Shown: positions 49,856 to 60,051, counted from the stretch's first letter. The stretch: DNA of 64,000 nucleotides from Asticcacaulis sp. YBE204 (GCF_000495855.1 NZ_AWGF01000014.1:62001-126000), one strand, 5' to 3'. The notes: generated by a model not told the origin, from the sequence alone. Program-made: numbers and translations.

Positions 49856-51124
49856 TTATTTGCGACAGGCCCCGGGGGCCGTGGCCGGCTTCAGCCCCTT
49901 GAACATAGACAGCGGCACTGCCGCCGCCATAGCCGCCGCTCCGTCATCGTCCGGATGCAGATGATCTCCGACATCGTATTCGGCCTTCAGCAGGCCAGAC
50001 CCCGGCATCGCCTCCACCGCGCGGTCGAAGTCGATCACGCCATCGAACGCCCCACCCTCGCGGATCCAGGCATTTATCCGCTGACGGCGGGATTCCTTTT
50101 CCTCGGCATAGTAGTTCTTGAAGACCGTCCCCTTGAACGGCGTCAGAGTGGCGGCATAGACCCGGATACAGCGTTCGCGCGCCCGCGCCGCCAGTTGCCG
50201 GTAGCCGTCGATCAGCTCTTCCGCCGATACGTATTCCGCCGCCCCCGGCCCTTCCGCGTGCCCCAGATCGTTGATGCCGATCAGGATAATCACCGCGCCG
50301 ACATTAGGCTGGTTGAGCACATCGCGATCGAAGCGCGACAGGCCGGACTCGCCGAAGCGCGCCGATTGCCCGTGGTGCAGCAAACGGTTGCCGCTCAGCC
50401 CGGCATTGACCACGCTCAGTTTCATTTTAGCGGTCTCCAGCCGCTGGCTGAGGATTTCCGGCCAGGTCCCGCCCTTGTCCGGCGTAATGCCGTAACCGTC
50501 GGTGATCGAATCGCCGAAGGTGACGACGGCGGCCTTTGCGGGCGTGTCGGCCACCTCGACCCCGACGATCCACGGAAAGGCGCGACCGATGCCGATATCC
50601 GCCTTGCTTTCGGGCAGTTCGGCAGCCGAGGTCTGACGGCCCGACGCGATGTAGATTACCCCACGCTGGATATCATGCAGGGTCGTGATCTTTGTCGGCC
50701 CGGATATATAGAGAGAGAGCGCCAGATCGCTGTTGGCGGCGACCCTGAGCGGCACAGGATCGCTGATCGCATAGGCGCCCGGCGCGATGGTCACGCCCTT
50801 GCGGCCATTGAAGGTCAGTTCGCGGTCGCTGGCGGTATCGATACGGCTGCCGGTCAGGCGCCGCGCCACACGCACCTCGTCAAGGCGCAGCCGAGTGGTT
50901 CCGTAAGCATTTGAAAGCCGGATGCGCACCTGTTCGCCTCCGGCGCTAACGCGCACGATTTGCCGCAAGGTCTTGTCTTCGATGGGCTTGTCTGCCTTTC
51001 CGGCGGGCTCCGGCGCCGCATACCACGTCGACACCCAGTTTGCGGGGGCCTTCGCCTGCACCGGCATGGCCAGCAATAAGGCGGCAACCACCCCTCCGGC
51101 GAGGCAGCGGACTTTGAAGATCAT
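49856..51124 (-). CDS. SGNH/GDSL-type hydrolase, exported
   Basis: 422-aa exported esterase-like enzyme with signal peptide (VVAALLLAMPVQAKA). SGNH blocks are in order: I VTFGDSITDGYG (Ser ~205), II NAGLSGNRLL (Gly), III ILIGINDLGH (Asn), V GDHLHPDDDG (Asp/His). Residues 30-180 form a beta-sandwich-type N-terminal domain found in rhamnogalacturonan/acetylxylan esterase relatives. Polysaccharide deacetylation is plausible but not shown. The ATG at 51124 is followed by the tRNA-Phe region upstream. Confidence 0.88.
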   Translation of the reverse strand: MIFKVRCLAGGVVAALLLAMPVQAKAPANWVSTWYAAPEPAGKADKPIEDKTLRQIVRVSAGGEQVRIRLSNAYGTTRLRLDEVRVARRLTGSRIDTASDRELTFNGRKGVTIAPGAYAISDPVPLRVAANSDLALSLYISGPTKITTLHDIQRGVIYIASGRQTSAAELPESKADIGIGRAFPWIVGVEVADTPAKAAVVTFGDSITDGYGITPDKGGTWPEILSQRLETAKMKLSVVNAGLSGNRLLHHGQSARFGESGLSRFDRDVLNQPNVGAVIILIGINDLGHAEGPGAAEYVSAEELIDGYRQLAARARERCIRVYAATLTPFKGTVFKNYYAEEKESRRQRINAWIREGGAFDGVIDFDRAVEAMPGSGLLKAEYDVGDHLHPDDDGAAAMAAAVPLSMFKGLKPATAPGACRK

Positions 51125-51195
51125 CGGACGGCTTCCCTGAGTTTGTTTTGCTCACAGAAGGCCAGATTGCCGTGCGAAATTCAAGCCGCGAAAAC

Positions 51196-51247
51196 GCGCT
51201 GGTTCGGTAATGAAAGAGGGAGATGGTGCCTGGAGCCGGAATCGAAC
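51196..51247 (-). repeat. duplicated 3' end of tRNA-Phe with flank (copy 1)
   Basis: A ~52-bp segment repeated at 51280-51330 (offset 83-84 bp). It includes 28 identical bp covering the acceptor 3' strand, CCA and half the T-arm of tRNA-Phe, plus about 25 bp of downstream flank (GCGCTGGTTCGG). The remnant has no D or anticodon arm and is not a functional tRNA. It may be an att-like scar or a slipped duplication. Confidence 0.8.
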
Positions 51248-51279
51248 CCCTGTTTGCGACAGCAAACAAACTCAATAAT

Positions 51280-51330
51280 GCGCTGGTTCGGCAACGAAGT
51301 GAGAGATGGTGCCTGGAGCCGGAATCGAAC
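51280..51330 (-). repeat. 3' end of tRNA-Phe with flank (copy 2, inside/next to the intact tRNA)
   Basis: Second copy of the segment at 51196-51247. Here it is joined to the rest of tRNA-Phe (51307-51382), so this is the functional locus and the other copy is the duplicate. Confidence 0.8.
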
Positions 51331-51382
51331 CAGCGACACGCGGATTTTCAATCCGCTGCTCTACCAACTGAGCTATCCAGGC
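51307..51382 (-). tRNA. tRNA-Phe (GAA)
   Basis: A 76-nt cloverleaf with encoded CCA: acceptor GCCTGGA/TCCAGGC, D-stem GCTC/GAGC, anticodon stem GCGGA/TCCGC with loop TTGAAAA, T-stem GCTGG/CCGGC with loop TTCGATT. It lies downstream of yacG on the same strand, an arrangement conserved in alphaproteobacteria. Confidence 0.97.
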
Positions 51383-51490
51383 ACTTCTTGCATCGACGGG
51401 CCTTGGTGCACCGCGTCGGGAGGTCGCTCTATAAGGGAGGCAAAATGGCTTGGCAAGCGCGTAAACGGGCAAAATATCGAAAAATCGGCT

Positions 51491-51742
51491 TTAATCCGCG
51501 TCTTCGTCGTCAAAAGATGAGGATAAGTTTTCCGATCTGGTCGGCACATTGTCCGGCACGTCTTCTTCGACGCTGAGGCTGCCCGCCCCCCCGATAACAT
51601 ACTCGCCTTTAAGCCAGTGCAGCATGTCCATATCGGCGCAGCGCTTGGAACAGAACGGCGCGTAGCTCTTCGCCGCATTGGGCAGAAGCGGATCGGGCAG
51701 ATGATAGGGTTTATGGCAATAGGCGCAGAATTTCTCGGTCAT
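51491..51742 (-). CDS. yacG: DNA gyrase inhibitor YacG
   Basis: 83-aa zinc-binding protein that inhibits gyrase in E. coli. Zinc ligands: CAYCHKPY (Cys6/Cys9) and PFCSKRCADMD (Cys30/Cys34). The N-terminal part matches the family; the C-terminal ~30 residues are acidic. Downstream of the RNase E/G gene and upstream of tRNA-Phe. Confidence 0.9.
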   Translation of the reverse strand: MTEKFCAYCHKPYHLPDPLLPNAAKSYAPFCSKRCADMDMLHWLKGEYVIGGAGSLSVEEDVPDNVPTRSENLSSSFDDEDAD

Positions 51743-51760
51743 AACGGCTATATAGGCCGC

Positions 51761-52789
51761 TCAGCGCTTGCGGACAACTGTCGGCGCGGCGTGATCCACG
51801 ACCTCAACGCTCAGGCGCGGCGACAGGGGATCGAGGCTGTCCTTCAGGCATTGGCGCACGATACCCGCCACCAATTGCGGGGCGCGCAGGATGAACATGG
51901 CTCCGACATCCGAGCGCGCTTCGGCCACCGCCTGCCACAGCAGACGGCGGGCAGCCCGCAAGGTCGCCGTATGGGGATCGTCGATCGGTGCAGCCCCCCA
52001 CGGACGGGTGAATTCGTAGGTCCCGAAACGCGTGATCGGCCCGCTGATGATACGCGGCCCCTCGGCGGCAAAGGCGTCGCGCAGGATGCCGGTCAGCTTT
52101 TCGCCGTTATGCTTGGAACCGATCAGATCGACCACAACCAGACCCGCGAGATTGGCCAGTCTGAGCCGTCGCGCAACCTCGGAAAGCGCGCGTTCATTGG
52201 TCGCCTTGATGGCCTGTTTGGGGGCCTTGGCCAGTCCCTCCCCCGCCCCGCCGAGATCGACGTCGCAGGCGATCAGCGCCCGCGTCGGCTCGATGGTCAG
52301 GAAGGCCCCGTCGGGCAGGTCGGTGCTGGGGTTGAGCGCCTGCGCCTCGGCGATGTCGAGCGCGTCGGCGGCGTCCTCACCCTCGATCAGCTCGAACGTG
52401 CCCTTGGGGTCGATCAGGTGGCGCGCCTGGGCCATCAGACGGCCTTTGAGGTCGAGCGGCGGAGAGACTCTACACGGCGTGTCTCCGGGACCGATATAGC
52501 GGGCGCGCGGGCGTTTTTCGGCACGGGCCTCGGCGGCGATCTGGACCTCGATGGCCGCGCCTTCGTTCAGCGTCACGTCTTTGGCCAAGTCGAGCATGGC
52601 CTCGGACCCGTCGGCCAGTTTCAGGAAGCCGACGCCGCCGGTCTTGGCGGTCAGGCGGGCGACCGAGCGCACACCCCACAGGCACAGCGACGGGTCATCG
52701 ACGCGGCCTTCGGCGTAGAGCCACGGCTGACCGTTCTGCACCACACAGGCGCGGGCCAAACTAAAGCGGGCCTCATAGAAGAGTTTCAA
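51761..52789 (-). CDS. ribonuclease E/G family protein
   Basis: 342-aa, short RNase G-like protein. The catalytic-domain Asp residues appear in ALIACDVDLGG (~190) and LVVVDLIGSK (~231). The S1-like N-terminal domain of longer RNase G/E is reduced (about 1-90). Likely takes part in rRNA or mRNA processing. Overlaps maf by 4 bp (ATGA) and sits in the infA-maf-RNase-yacG operon usual for alphaproteobacteria. Confidence 0.85.
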   Translation of the reverse strand: MKLFYEARFSLARACVVQNGQPWLYAEGRVDDPSLCLWGVRSVARLTAKTGGVGFLKLADGSEAMLDLAKDVTLNEGAAIEVQIAAEARAEKRPRARYIGPGDTPCRVSPPLDLKGRLMAQARHLIDPKGTFELIEGEDAADALDIAEAQALNPSTDLPDGAFLTIEPTRALIACDVDLGGAGEGLAKAPKQAIKATNERALSEVARRLRLANLAGLVVVDLIGSKHNGEKLTGILRDAFAAEGPRIISGPITRFGTYEFTRPWGAAPIDDPHTATLRAARRLLWQAVAEARSDVGAMFILRAPQLVAGIVRQCLKDSLDPLSPRLSVEVVDHAAPTVVRKR

Positions 52790-53355
52790 CGGTAGCCCGC
52801 CCCGTTCAGCATCAGGGCGGTTTCGTAGGTCGGCAGCCCTACCACCGACGGGAACGAACCGTTGATATGGATGACAAAGGCTCCGGCGCGGCCCTGAATG
52901 CCATAGCCGCCCGCCTTACCGATACCTTCCCCCGAGGCGATGTAGCCGTCGATATCGGCAGCGCTCAACCGTTTGAACAGCAGGCGCGTCTCGACGACCT
53001 TATGCGACAGTCCGCTCGGCGACATCAGGGCGACGCCGGTAAAGACGCGATGATTGCGGCCCGACAGGAGCTCCAGACATTGCCGCACCTCGGCCTCGGT
53101 CTCCGCCTTGGGCAGGATACGGCGACCGACACCGACCACCGTATCGGCGGCCAGCACGAAGGCAGGCGCACCGAACGAGGCCGCCACGGCCTCGGCCTTG
53201 GCTCGCGACAGACGCAGCGCCAGTTCGCGCGGCGTCTCCCCCTTGAGCGGGGTTTCATCGATGTCGGAAGCGATTATGTGATCGGGCTTCAGACCGATCT
53301 GGGCCAGCAGGTCCACGCGGCGGGGACTGGCGCTGGCCAGAATAAAGGGCGCCAT
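52786..53355 (-). CDS. maf: Maf-like nucleoside triphosphate pyrophosphatase
   Basis: Hydrolyses non-canonical or excess NTPs to NMP and PPi. Signatures: ILASASPRRVDLLAQIGL (about 5-22), FVLAADTVVGVG (~67), the SGRNHRVFTGVAL stretch and the final GKAGGYGIQGRA. 189 aa. Gap to infA 10 bp; translationally coupled to the RNase gene. Confidence 0.92.
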   Translation of the reverse strand: MAPFILASASPRRVDLLAQIGLKPDHIIASDIDETPLKGETPRELALRLSRAKAEAVAASFGAPAFVLAADTVVGVGRRILPKAETEAEVRQCLELLSGRNHRVFTGVALMSPSGLSHKVVETRLLFKRLSAADIDGYIASGEGIGKAGGYGIQGRAGAFVIHINGSFPSVVGLPTYETALMLNGAGYR

Positions 53356-53365
53356 GCGCGCCCTC

Positions 53366-53587
53366 TTACTTGAAGCGATAGGTGATACGGCCCTTGGTCA
53401 GGTCGTAGGGGGTCATTTCGACCATGATCTTGTCACCGGCCAGCACGCGGATGCGGTTCTTGCGCATCTTGCCCGCGGTGTGCGCGATGATTTCGTGCCC
53501 GGAGTCTTCGAGCTTCACGCGAAAGGTCGCGTTCGGCAGCAGTTCAACCACAACGCCCGCAAACTCCAAAAGTTCTTCTTTTGCCAT
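53366..53587 (-). CDS. infA: translation initiation factor IF-1
   Basis: S1/OB-fold factor of 73 aa that occupies the ribosomal A site in initiation. The ATG at 53587 gives [19 protein letters not shown], the family start; ending GRITYRFK is also diagnostic. First gene of the infA-maf-RNase-yacG operon. Confidence 0.96.
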   Translation of the reverse strand: MAKEELLEFAGVVVELLPNATFRVKLEDSGHEIIAHTAGKMRKNRIRVLAGDKIMVEMTPYDLTKGRITYRFK

Positions 53588-53702
53588 TCGGTCCCACAAT
53601 AAAAGGAAAAACAGGCGAATCTGCCACACAGCAGCGCCCGGTAAAATCGTGGCGCTCCCTTTATACCCAAACGGGTTTTGAGGGAAGGCCTAAAACAGAC
53701 GG

Positions 53703-53776
53703 CAAAAGGCGGTGCCGCCTTTCGGAGACACCGCCCTGTGCGTCGCGGCAAGGCCTGAGGAGCACTTTGCCGCGAC
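53703..53776 (-). terminator. two hairpins downstream of the outer-membrane barrel gene
   Basis: First hairpin on the minus strand: GTCGCGGCAA (53767-53776) and TTGCCGCGAC (53742-53751), 10 bp perfect. Second: GGCGGTG and CACCGCC around an 14-nt centre, then TTTTGCC. They lie just after the stop at 53791 and presumably end the barrel gene transcript before infA. Confidence 0.65.
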
Positions 53777-53790
53777 ACCTGATGTGTGAA

Positions 53791-54318
53791 TTAGAACTTC
53801 TTCACGACGCTGACGGTCACGTTATCGGCGTCGCCCTTGTCGTCCTTGAACGACGAGCGGGTATAGTCGCCGCGGATGGCGTAGGACTCATTCAGGTGGA
53901 CCTGAGCGCCGACACCGACATCAAGCGCGGTACCGTCTTCGGCAATGGCCTGATTGTTGTACTTTTTCAGCTTGGTGTCCGAGACACCCACGCGGCCGAT
54001 CAGATCGACCTTATCGCTGACCGGCACGAAGCCTACAGCATAGGCGGCCTTCTTGTTGGTCAGCTTGTAACGGCCGGTATTGGTCGTGTCACCGTTGGTG
54101 CCCGAGGCCAGTTCACCCTCGACACCGAAGTGCGGGGTCAGCTTGGCGCCGACGCGGGCGTTCATCGAGTTCAGGCTGGAATCGGATTCGTTATTGTCGG
54201 TCGCGGTGGCGCCGATCGAGCCGTAGACTTGCGGCTGCGAAAGGGACTGCGCGGAAGCGGTGGTCGCGCCGAAGGCGGCGGCGGCAATCGCGGCGGTCGC
54301 AAAAAGCATGGTCTTCAT
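53791..54318 (-). CDS. outer-membrane beta-barrel protein (OmpA/porin-like)
   Basis: 175-aa outer-membrane protein: signal peptide (AAIAAAAFGATTASAQ), then repeated amphipathic beta strands (QVYGSIGATAT, ARVGAKLTPHFGVEGELASG, DLIGRVGVSDTKL, YAIRGDYTRSSF), ending in Phe, the usual insertion signal for BamA. It is likely an eight-stranded barrel. The 5' UTR region (54344-54420) has short hairpins. It lies between UPF0262 and infA genes, where relatives usually have none. Function unknown. Confidence 0.8.
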   Translation of the reverse strand: MKTMLFATAAIAAAAFGATTASAQSLSQPQVYGSIGATATDNNESDSSLNSMNARVGAKLTPHFGVEGELASGTNGDTTNTGRYKLTNKKAAYAVGFVPVSDKVDLIGRVGVSDTKLKKYNNQAIAEDGTALDVGVGAQVHLNESYAIRGDYTRSSFKDDKGDADNVTVSVVKKF

Positions 54319-54766
54319 GGTAGGCTCCTTTAGTCTTTATTCATGTGCCGCACGGTCTCTTTTGGCCGTGCTAAATACCGACGGGTTCAATGCCCGTTCG
54401 ATGAATTGAATATGGAGACGTAAAGGGGCGGCTTTGCGCCGGGCAAAAGGCCATTTCTGGCCTTTTTCATAAGAATATCATCAATTTAACCTCAATTGAG
54501 GCGCTTTCGCCATGTTGATGAACCGAACATGAACCGATCCGCGTCAGGAGCAAATTTCTTCAAACGCGACCTTAAAAACACACATGATTTTCAGATAATA
54601 TCCTCTCCTCCCTACGCAGTGGGGAGGTGGCAGCCCACAGGGCTGACGGAGGGGGAGGACTCCGGATTTCCACGGGCGGAGACTTGGGTTAGCGGCTGCG
54701 CCGCCCCCTCCGGCTCGCTGCCTATCGGCATCGATCCACCTCCCCACTGCGTAGGGAGGAGGGAGA
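54319..54766. other. 448-bp intergenic region with promoter and inverted repeat
   Basis: The left part is the leader of the barrel gene, with hairpin GCACGG/CCGTGC (54350-54371). The middle (54370-54600) is AT-richer without a visible gene. The right part is a large inverted repeat (54606-54760). Short open frames here span the palindromes and are not credible. Confidence 0.6.
54606..54760. repeat. 25-bp perfect inverted repeat with 105-nt structured spacer
   Basis: Arms 54606-54630 and 54736-54760 are perfectly complementary (core CCTACGCAGTGGGGAGG). The spacer carries further self-complementary pieces (CAGCCCACAGGGCTG, GGAGGGGGAGG against CCCCCTCC). The core recurs at 33780-33805. It could be a mobile palindromic element of the MITE or REP kind. 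Confidence 0.85.
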
Positions 54767-55222
54767 CTAAGCCCGCAGATGCAGGGCGTGGATCAGAGTG
54801 AACAGCCGCCGCGCGGTTTCGTGGTCGATGTCGATTTTGCCGCTCAGGCGTTCGGTCAGCAGTTCCGCCCCGTCGTTATGCACACCGCGACGGCCCATGT
54901 CGATCGACTCGATCTGCCCCACCGTGGCGTTTTTCAGCGCCTCGTAATAGCTTTCGCAGATCATGGCGTAGTCCTTCATGATCGGCTTGAGCGGCGTGAA
55001 TGACAGCATGATCTTCTTCGCATAGCCCTCACCCGTCACGTCAAAGACCAGCCGCCCGTCCTCATAGGCCAGACGCAGGTCGTATGTGTCCGCCGTCCCG
55101 CCGTCGGGTTTGAAGCTGTTCTTTTCGATCAGGTCGAACATGGCTACCTGACGTTCGTGTTCGACCTCGGTCGAGGGCGAGGACAGGCTGTCGGGATCGA
55201 TCTCGATACGGGCAATCTTCAT
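54767..55222 (-). CDS. UPF0262 family protein
   Basis: 151-aa cytoplasmic protein of unknown function, conserved in alphaproteobacteria. Family features: MKIARIEIDPDS start, HERQVAMFDLIEKN, LRLAYEDGRLVFDV and YAMICESYYEALKNAT. The ATG at 55222 is chosen by family start; upstream reading crosses the repeat linker. In relatives it lies between hisD and a protein-tyrosine phosphatase gene in the murA operon; here hisD is missing. Confidence 0.85.
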   Translation of the reverse strand: MKIARIEIDPDSLSSPSTEVEHERQVAMFDLIEKNSFKPDGGTADTYDLRLAYEDGRLVFDVTGEGYAKKIMLSFTPLKPIMKDYAMICESYYEALKNATVGQIESIDMGRRGVHNDGAELLTERLSGKIDIDHETARRLFTLIHALHLRA

Positions 55223-55239
55223 TCTGCTCTGTCCTCTTA

Positions 55240-55288
55240 AGCGCATTCCGAAAAGTGCGAAGCGGTTTTCGGGCCCAAATGCGCGACA
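55240..55288. repeat. intergenic palindromic repeat, module A (copy 4)
   Basis: Copy of module A (GCGCATTCCGAAAAGTGCG at its start, AAATGCGCGACAA at its end) filling the gap between the DUF2948 and UPF0262 genes, exactly where hisD stands in many alphaproteobacteria. Confidence 0.85.
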
Positions 55289-55289
55289 A

Positions 55290-55742
55290 CTATAATGGGT
55301 GGTTGGGGGTGGAGCGCGCCCTGTGCGGGGCCGCCAGATCCATGAACAGTATATCGAGCGCCTCGACTTCGATGCGCAGTTCCGCGGCCGATTTGCCCGC
55401 GAAGGTCAGGCCGACAACATAGGCCGGCGCGTCGAGCGCTTCAAGGCTGAGGTCGAGCAGCGCCATGCCATGCGGCGGCTTGGCGAGATCGAAGCCGCGC
55501 GATTTCAGCCCGGTGATCGAGCCGATCTGCAAGGCGCAGTTGGCGCGCAGCGGTTGACGACTTTGATGCTCATGGCAGAAGCGGTTCATGCGCAGGGTCA
55601 GGGCACGCGAGCGCTGATCGTAGTGCACGTCGTCGCCGCGCAGGGCAGCGTCCTGAAGCAGGGCCGCCAGCGGCAGCACGTCTTCGGCGTTCTGCGCCAG
55701 AAGCCGTAGATGTTTATGCGGTTTTTTGAAAAAGCCGAACAC
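55290..55742 (-). CDS. DUF2948 family protein
   Basis: 150-aa cytoplasmic protein of unknown function, recognised by its usual position after murA and by LRLLAQNAEDVLPLAALLQD, RSRALTLRMNRF and LTFAGKSAAELRIEVEALD. Nine nucleotides after the murA stop; cotranscribed. No catalytic motif. Confidence 0.82.
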   Translation of the reverse strand: MFGFFKKPHKHLRLLAQNAEDVLPLAALLQDAALRGDDVHYDQRSRALTLRMNRFCHEHQSRQPLRANCALQIGSITGLKSRGFDLAKPPHGMALLDLSLEALDAPAYVVGLTFAGKSAAELRIEVEALDILFMDLAAPHRARSTPNHPL

Positions 55743-55751
55743 CCGCGCGCC

Positions 55752-57053
<1,302 letters not shown>

Positions 57054-57160
57054 ATATACGCCTAATCTTCGTTGGTGCGCCGTTTCAAAGTGAAGACTCA
57101 TAACGGCAATCGGTTGAATAGGCGGTTCTACATCACCACGCGCTAGGTGCAATAAGAAAG

Positions 57161-57307
57161 CTATTCGCTAACGTCATCGTTAGTGGACGGCGCGGATTGG
57201 TCAGGTTTGCGTGCGGCGGCCTTGCGGCGTTGCAGATTGGCGCGCAGAGCCGCTGCGACACGGGCGGCCTTCTCGTCTTTTTCGCTTTTCTTGGGCGTAT
57301 CGGTCAT
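57161..57307 (-). CDS. small basic protein, 48 aa, unknown function
   Basis: Short protein reading [20 protein letters not shown], then [14 protein letters not shown], ending in an acidic NDDVSE. A similar short basic [13 protein letters not shown] protein is common in alphaproteobacteria. The ATG at 57307 is the only reasonable start. It lies 107 bp upstream of murA on the same strand. Confidence 0.6.
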   Translation of the reverse strand: MTDTPKKSEKDEKAARVAAALRANLQRRKAAARKPDQSAPSTNDDVSE

Positions 57308-57449
57308 ATCGTGTCCCGGTGTTTCGACCCGATTTAGCGCGCCATCCACAAAAAGCGAGGGATAAATCGCCATTTCGCGCACTTTTTGCTTTGCGTTTTG
57401 AACGGTCTTCGCTATGACGCCCGCCTCAGCCGGTGTTTACGCCGGTTCA

Positions 57450-57524
<75 letters not shown>

Positions 57525-57526
57525 TG

Positions 57527-57557
57527 AAGGCCCAAGCCCCATAAGGGTTTGGGCCTT
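57527..57557 (+). terminator. hairpin after tRNA-Thr
   Basis: Arms AAGGCCCAAGCCC (57527-57539) and GGGTTTGGGCCTT (57545-57557) pair over 13 bp with one G-U. Probable tRNA terminator; the T run after it is weak. Confidence 0.6.
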
Positions 57558-57756
57558 CGCCATATTTACGCCCTGTAGATAAAATCTGGACTCTGCGCCC
57601 ATGCCGCCATATGTTTGGTGGCGTTAGGCGGATGTGTGGCCACCCAACATCGTCCGCCCTAAAAGCCGTCCAGCATATCCAAATACCGATCAACCATATT
57701 TTCTGCCTTTACCCTATCCCGACCTTTCTTTCCGCTTAATTATTAAAGGCGTCGCG

Positions 57757-60051
57757 GTGCGCATTGCCCTTTTGATCAGCAAGTTATTGCGTCGCATCCC
57801 AGGTCGGCCTATCGTACCCTTGACTAACCCAAAGGATTTTTCCGTTCCCGACACACTTGATATTCAAGGAACCCAGGTCGATTACTGGTCAGCTCTGGAC
57901 CTTGCCCGCGCCTCGGCTAACGATGGTAATGAAGATAATGCCTTGAGCATCATAGGCACCTTGTGCGCCCGATTTCCGGACAATGATCCGGCTTACAATT
58001 TGCAAATTGAAATCGTCGCCCGTCGCGATCTGGAACAAGCAGAAGTTTTGGCTCAAAAAGCGCTCGAACGCTTTCCGCAAGGGGTCTGGACGTGGGATAT
58101 CGCGGCCAGAATAGCGGAGCAGTCCGGCAACGACGTCAAGGCTTTCGCCCGCTGGAAAACGCTGTCGGAATTTGCCAGAGATCATCAACGCGCCCCGATC
58201 GCCATGATGCATATACTAAGCCGACACAATCGAACCGACCTGATCCATACGATGTCCCTGACCGGGGCCGCCGACCTTGCTACCCCCGCGTTCACCGGAC
58301 AAGACTATCTGATCCCAAAGGATTTACAATTAACCCCCACGCGCCTGCGGCGTGTGCTGGTCGTTGGTTCATGCCTTACAAGCGGATTTCCCTGGGTCAT
58401 AAAGAATAGCCATACTCCGGCAGACGCAGATTTCATGCTCTTGAACAATGTGGCGGCCATGCCCACGCCACCGCATGCCGTCTCCGATTACGATATGCAG
58501 GTGATTCAAATTCCTTTGAGAGCGGTAATCCCTGACAGCACCTATACCAACCTTCGATACGACCGCCCTGACGAATACACGGTGGCGTTTGAGGCCGCCT
58601 GCGATCGTTTGTCCATGATCCTCAACGAGTATATGGCGCTTAACCGTTCGCACGGCCTGATGACCTTTGTCATGAACTTCCTCACGCCGCAACAAAACCC
58701 GACAGGACGCGCCCTGCCGCGTTACGACCTGCGTAATATGGCCTATTTTGTCGAGCGCCTGAATGAACATCTGGCCTCGGAGGTATCTGCACACACCAAC
58801 AGTTATCTGGTTGATATCGAACGTATTGCCGGCAATATAGGCCGCAGCCGCCTTCAGGACGATGTCCTGTGGGTAATGTCTCATGGTACGCCGCTTGTCG
58901 ACGGGGACTTTGAACATGATCAGGGACGTCTTGAAGGCCTTCGGAGAGCGACCGAATACTATCCCGTTGACTCCCATATCTTCGATCAGACGATCTGGAG
59001 CGAAATCGTAGCCATTTATCGCAGCGCTCAACAGACCGACAGCGTCAAAATGGTGCTCGTCGATCTCGACGACACGCTGTGGCGGGGGGTTCTGGCCGAT
59101 AATGGGGGTACGCATACCGAAGGCTGGCCCGCCGGTTTCGTCGAAGCGCTCGCCTTCCTCAAAAAACGTGGCATTATTCTCGGAATTGTTTCAAAAAATA
59201 CCGAGGCCCGCGTAACAGAACTCTGGCCTTACGCGCACTTCGGCCTTGATCAATTCGCTACGAAGCGCATCAACTGGCAATCCAAAGCGGAAAACATCAA
59301 CGAGATACTTTCCGAAGTGAATCTTTTGCCCAAAAGCGTGGTCTATATCGACGACAATCCTGTGGAGCGCGATGTTGTAAAAACCAACTTTCCGGAAATG
59401 CGCGTAATCGGGTCAAATCCCTATATGTGGCGTCGCCTGCTTCTGTGGGCTCCGGAAACTCAGGTAGCGACCATTACCGCCGAGTCGGCCAATCGCTCGG
59501 AAATGATCAAGGCTCAGGCCGTGCGTGAAACACAGCGCAAGATCATGCCGCGCAGCGAGTTTTTAGCGACTCTGGGCATCGAAGTGTCCGTCATTCGGAT
59601 CGATGCCACCGATCATCCTAAATTCGCACGCGCCTTCGAGTTGCTCAACAAAACCAACCAGTTTAACACCACAGGCGTGCGCTGGACGTTTGCTGAAGCC
59701 GAGGCCTATATGGCAACGGGCGGCGCATTTTATGCCCTCGAAGTCAAGGACATGCATACCGCCTATGGGCTGACCGGTGTTCTCTGTGCTTCAGGCGATG
59801 AAATTTCACAGTTCGCCATGAGTTGCCGGGTTATCGGCCTGGACGTTGAAATCGCAGCCGTCGCGCTGGTACTTGAGGCACTTCGCCAGCGCGGTGCCGA
59901 TTCCGTGTCGGCATCGGTTATCGAGACCAATGCCAATCTGCTTTCGCGTGATATCTGGGTCAAGACGGGCTTTACAGGTGCGGAAGGACAGTTCACGTCC
60001 CACGCCCCGGTCGTCATTCCACCGCATATCAAAGTCGTGGTGTCGGCATAA
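57757..60051 (+). CDS. FkbH-like HAD-IIIC family protein
   Basis: 764-aa protein. Residues about 30-190 form TPR-like helical repeats (SALDLARASANDGNEDNALS). About 195-420 look like the SGNH-type N-terminal domain of FkbH relatives (RRVLVVGSCLTSGF, MSHGTPLVDGD). About 430-580 is the HAD-IIIC core with KMVLVDLDDTLWRG and VVYIDDNPVERD. About 600-764 resembles a GNAT-like domain (ARAFELLNKTNQFN, FAMSCRVIGLDVE). FkbH proteins load glyceryl groups or modify surface glycans. The GTG at 57757 has AAAGG upstream; an in-frame ATG is at 57634. AT-richer than its neighbours. Confidence 0.82.
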   Translation: MRIALLISKLLRRIPGRPIVPLTNPKDFSVPDTLDIQGTQVDYWSALDLARASANDGNEDNALSIIGTLCARFPDNDPAYNLQIEIVARRDLEQAEVLAQKALERFPQGVWTWDIAARIAEQSGNDVKAFARWKTLSEFARDHQRAPIAMMHILSRHNRTDLIHTMSLTGAADLATPAFTGQDYLIPKDLQLTPTRLRRVLVVGSCLTSGFPWVIKNSHTPADADFMLLNNVAAMPTPPHAVSDYDMQVIQIPLRAVIPDSTYTNLRYDRPDEYTVAFEAACDRLSMILNEYMALNRSHGLMTFVMNFLTPQQNPTGRALPRYDLRNMAYFVERLNEHLASEVSAHTNSYLVDIERIAGNIGRSRLQDDVLWVMSHGTPLVDGDFEHDQGRLEGLRRATEYYPVDSHIFDQTIWSEIVAIYRSAQQTDSVKMVLVDLDDTLWRGVLADNGGTHTEGWPAGFVEALAFLKKRGIILGIVSKNTEARVTELWPYAHFGLDQFATKRINWQSKAENINEILSEVNLLPKSVVYIDDNPVERDVVKTNFPEMRVIGSNPYMWRRLLLWAPETQVATITAESANRSEMIKAQAVRETQRKIMPRSEFLATLGIEVSVIRIDATDHPKFARAFELLNKTNQFNTTGVRWTFAEAEAYMATGGAFYALEVKDMHTAYGLTGVLCASGDEISQFAMSCRVIGLDVEIAAVALVLEALRQRGADSVSASVIETNANLLSRDIWVKTGFTGAEGQFTSHAPVVIPPHIKVVVSA

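Noticed and set aside
49588-49902. 104-codon plus-strand frame running into the GDSL hydrolase gene
   Set aside because: Overlaps the antisense GDSL gene end and has no coding signature.
51196-51247. Second tRNA-Phe gene
   Set aside because: Only the 3' third of a tRNA is present; no D or anticodon arm.
54496-54801. Short frames across the inverted repeat at 54.6 kb
   Set aside because: Composition is set by the palindrome; no start signals or homology.
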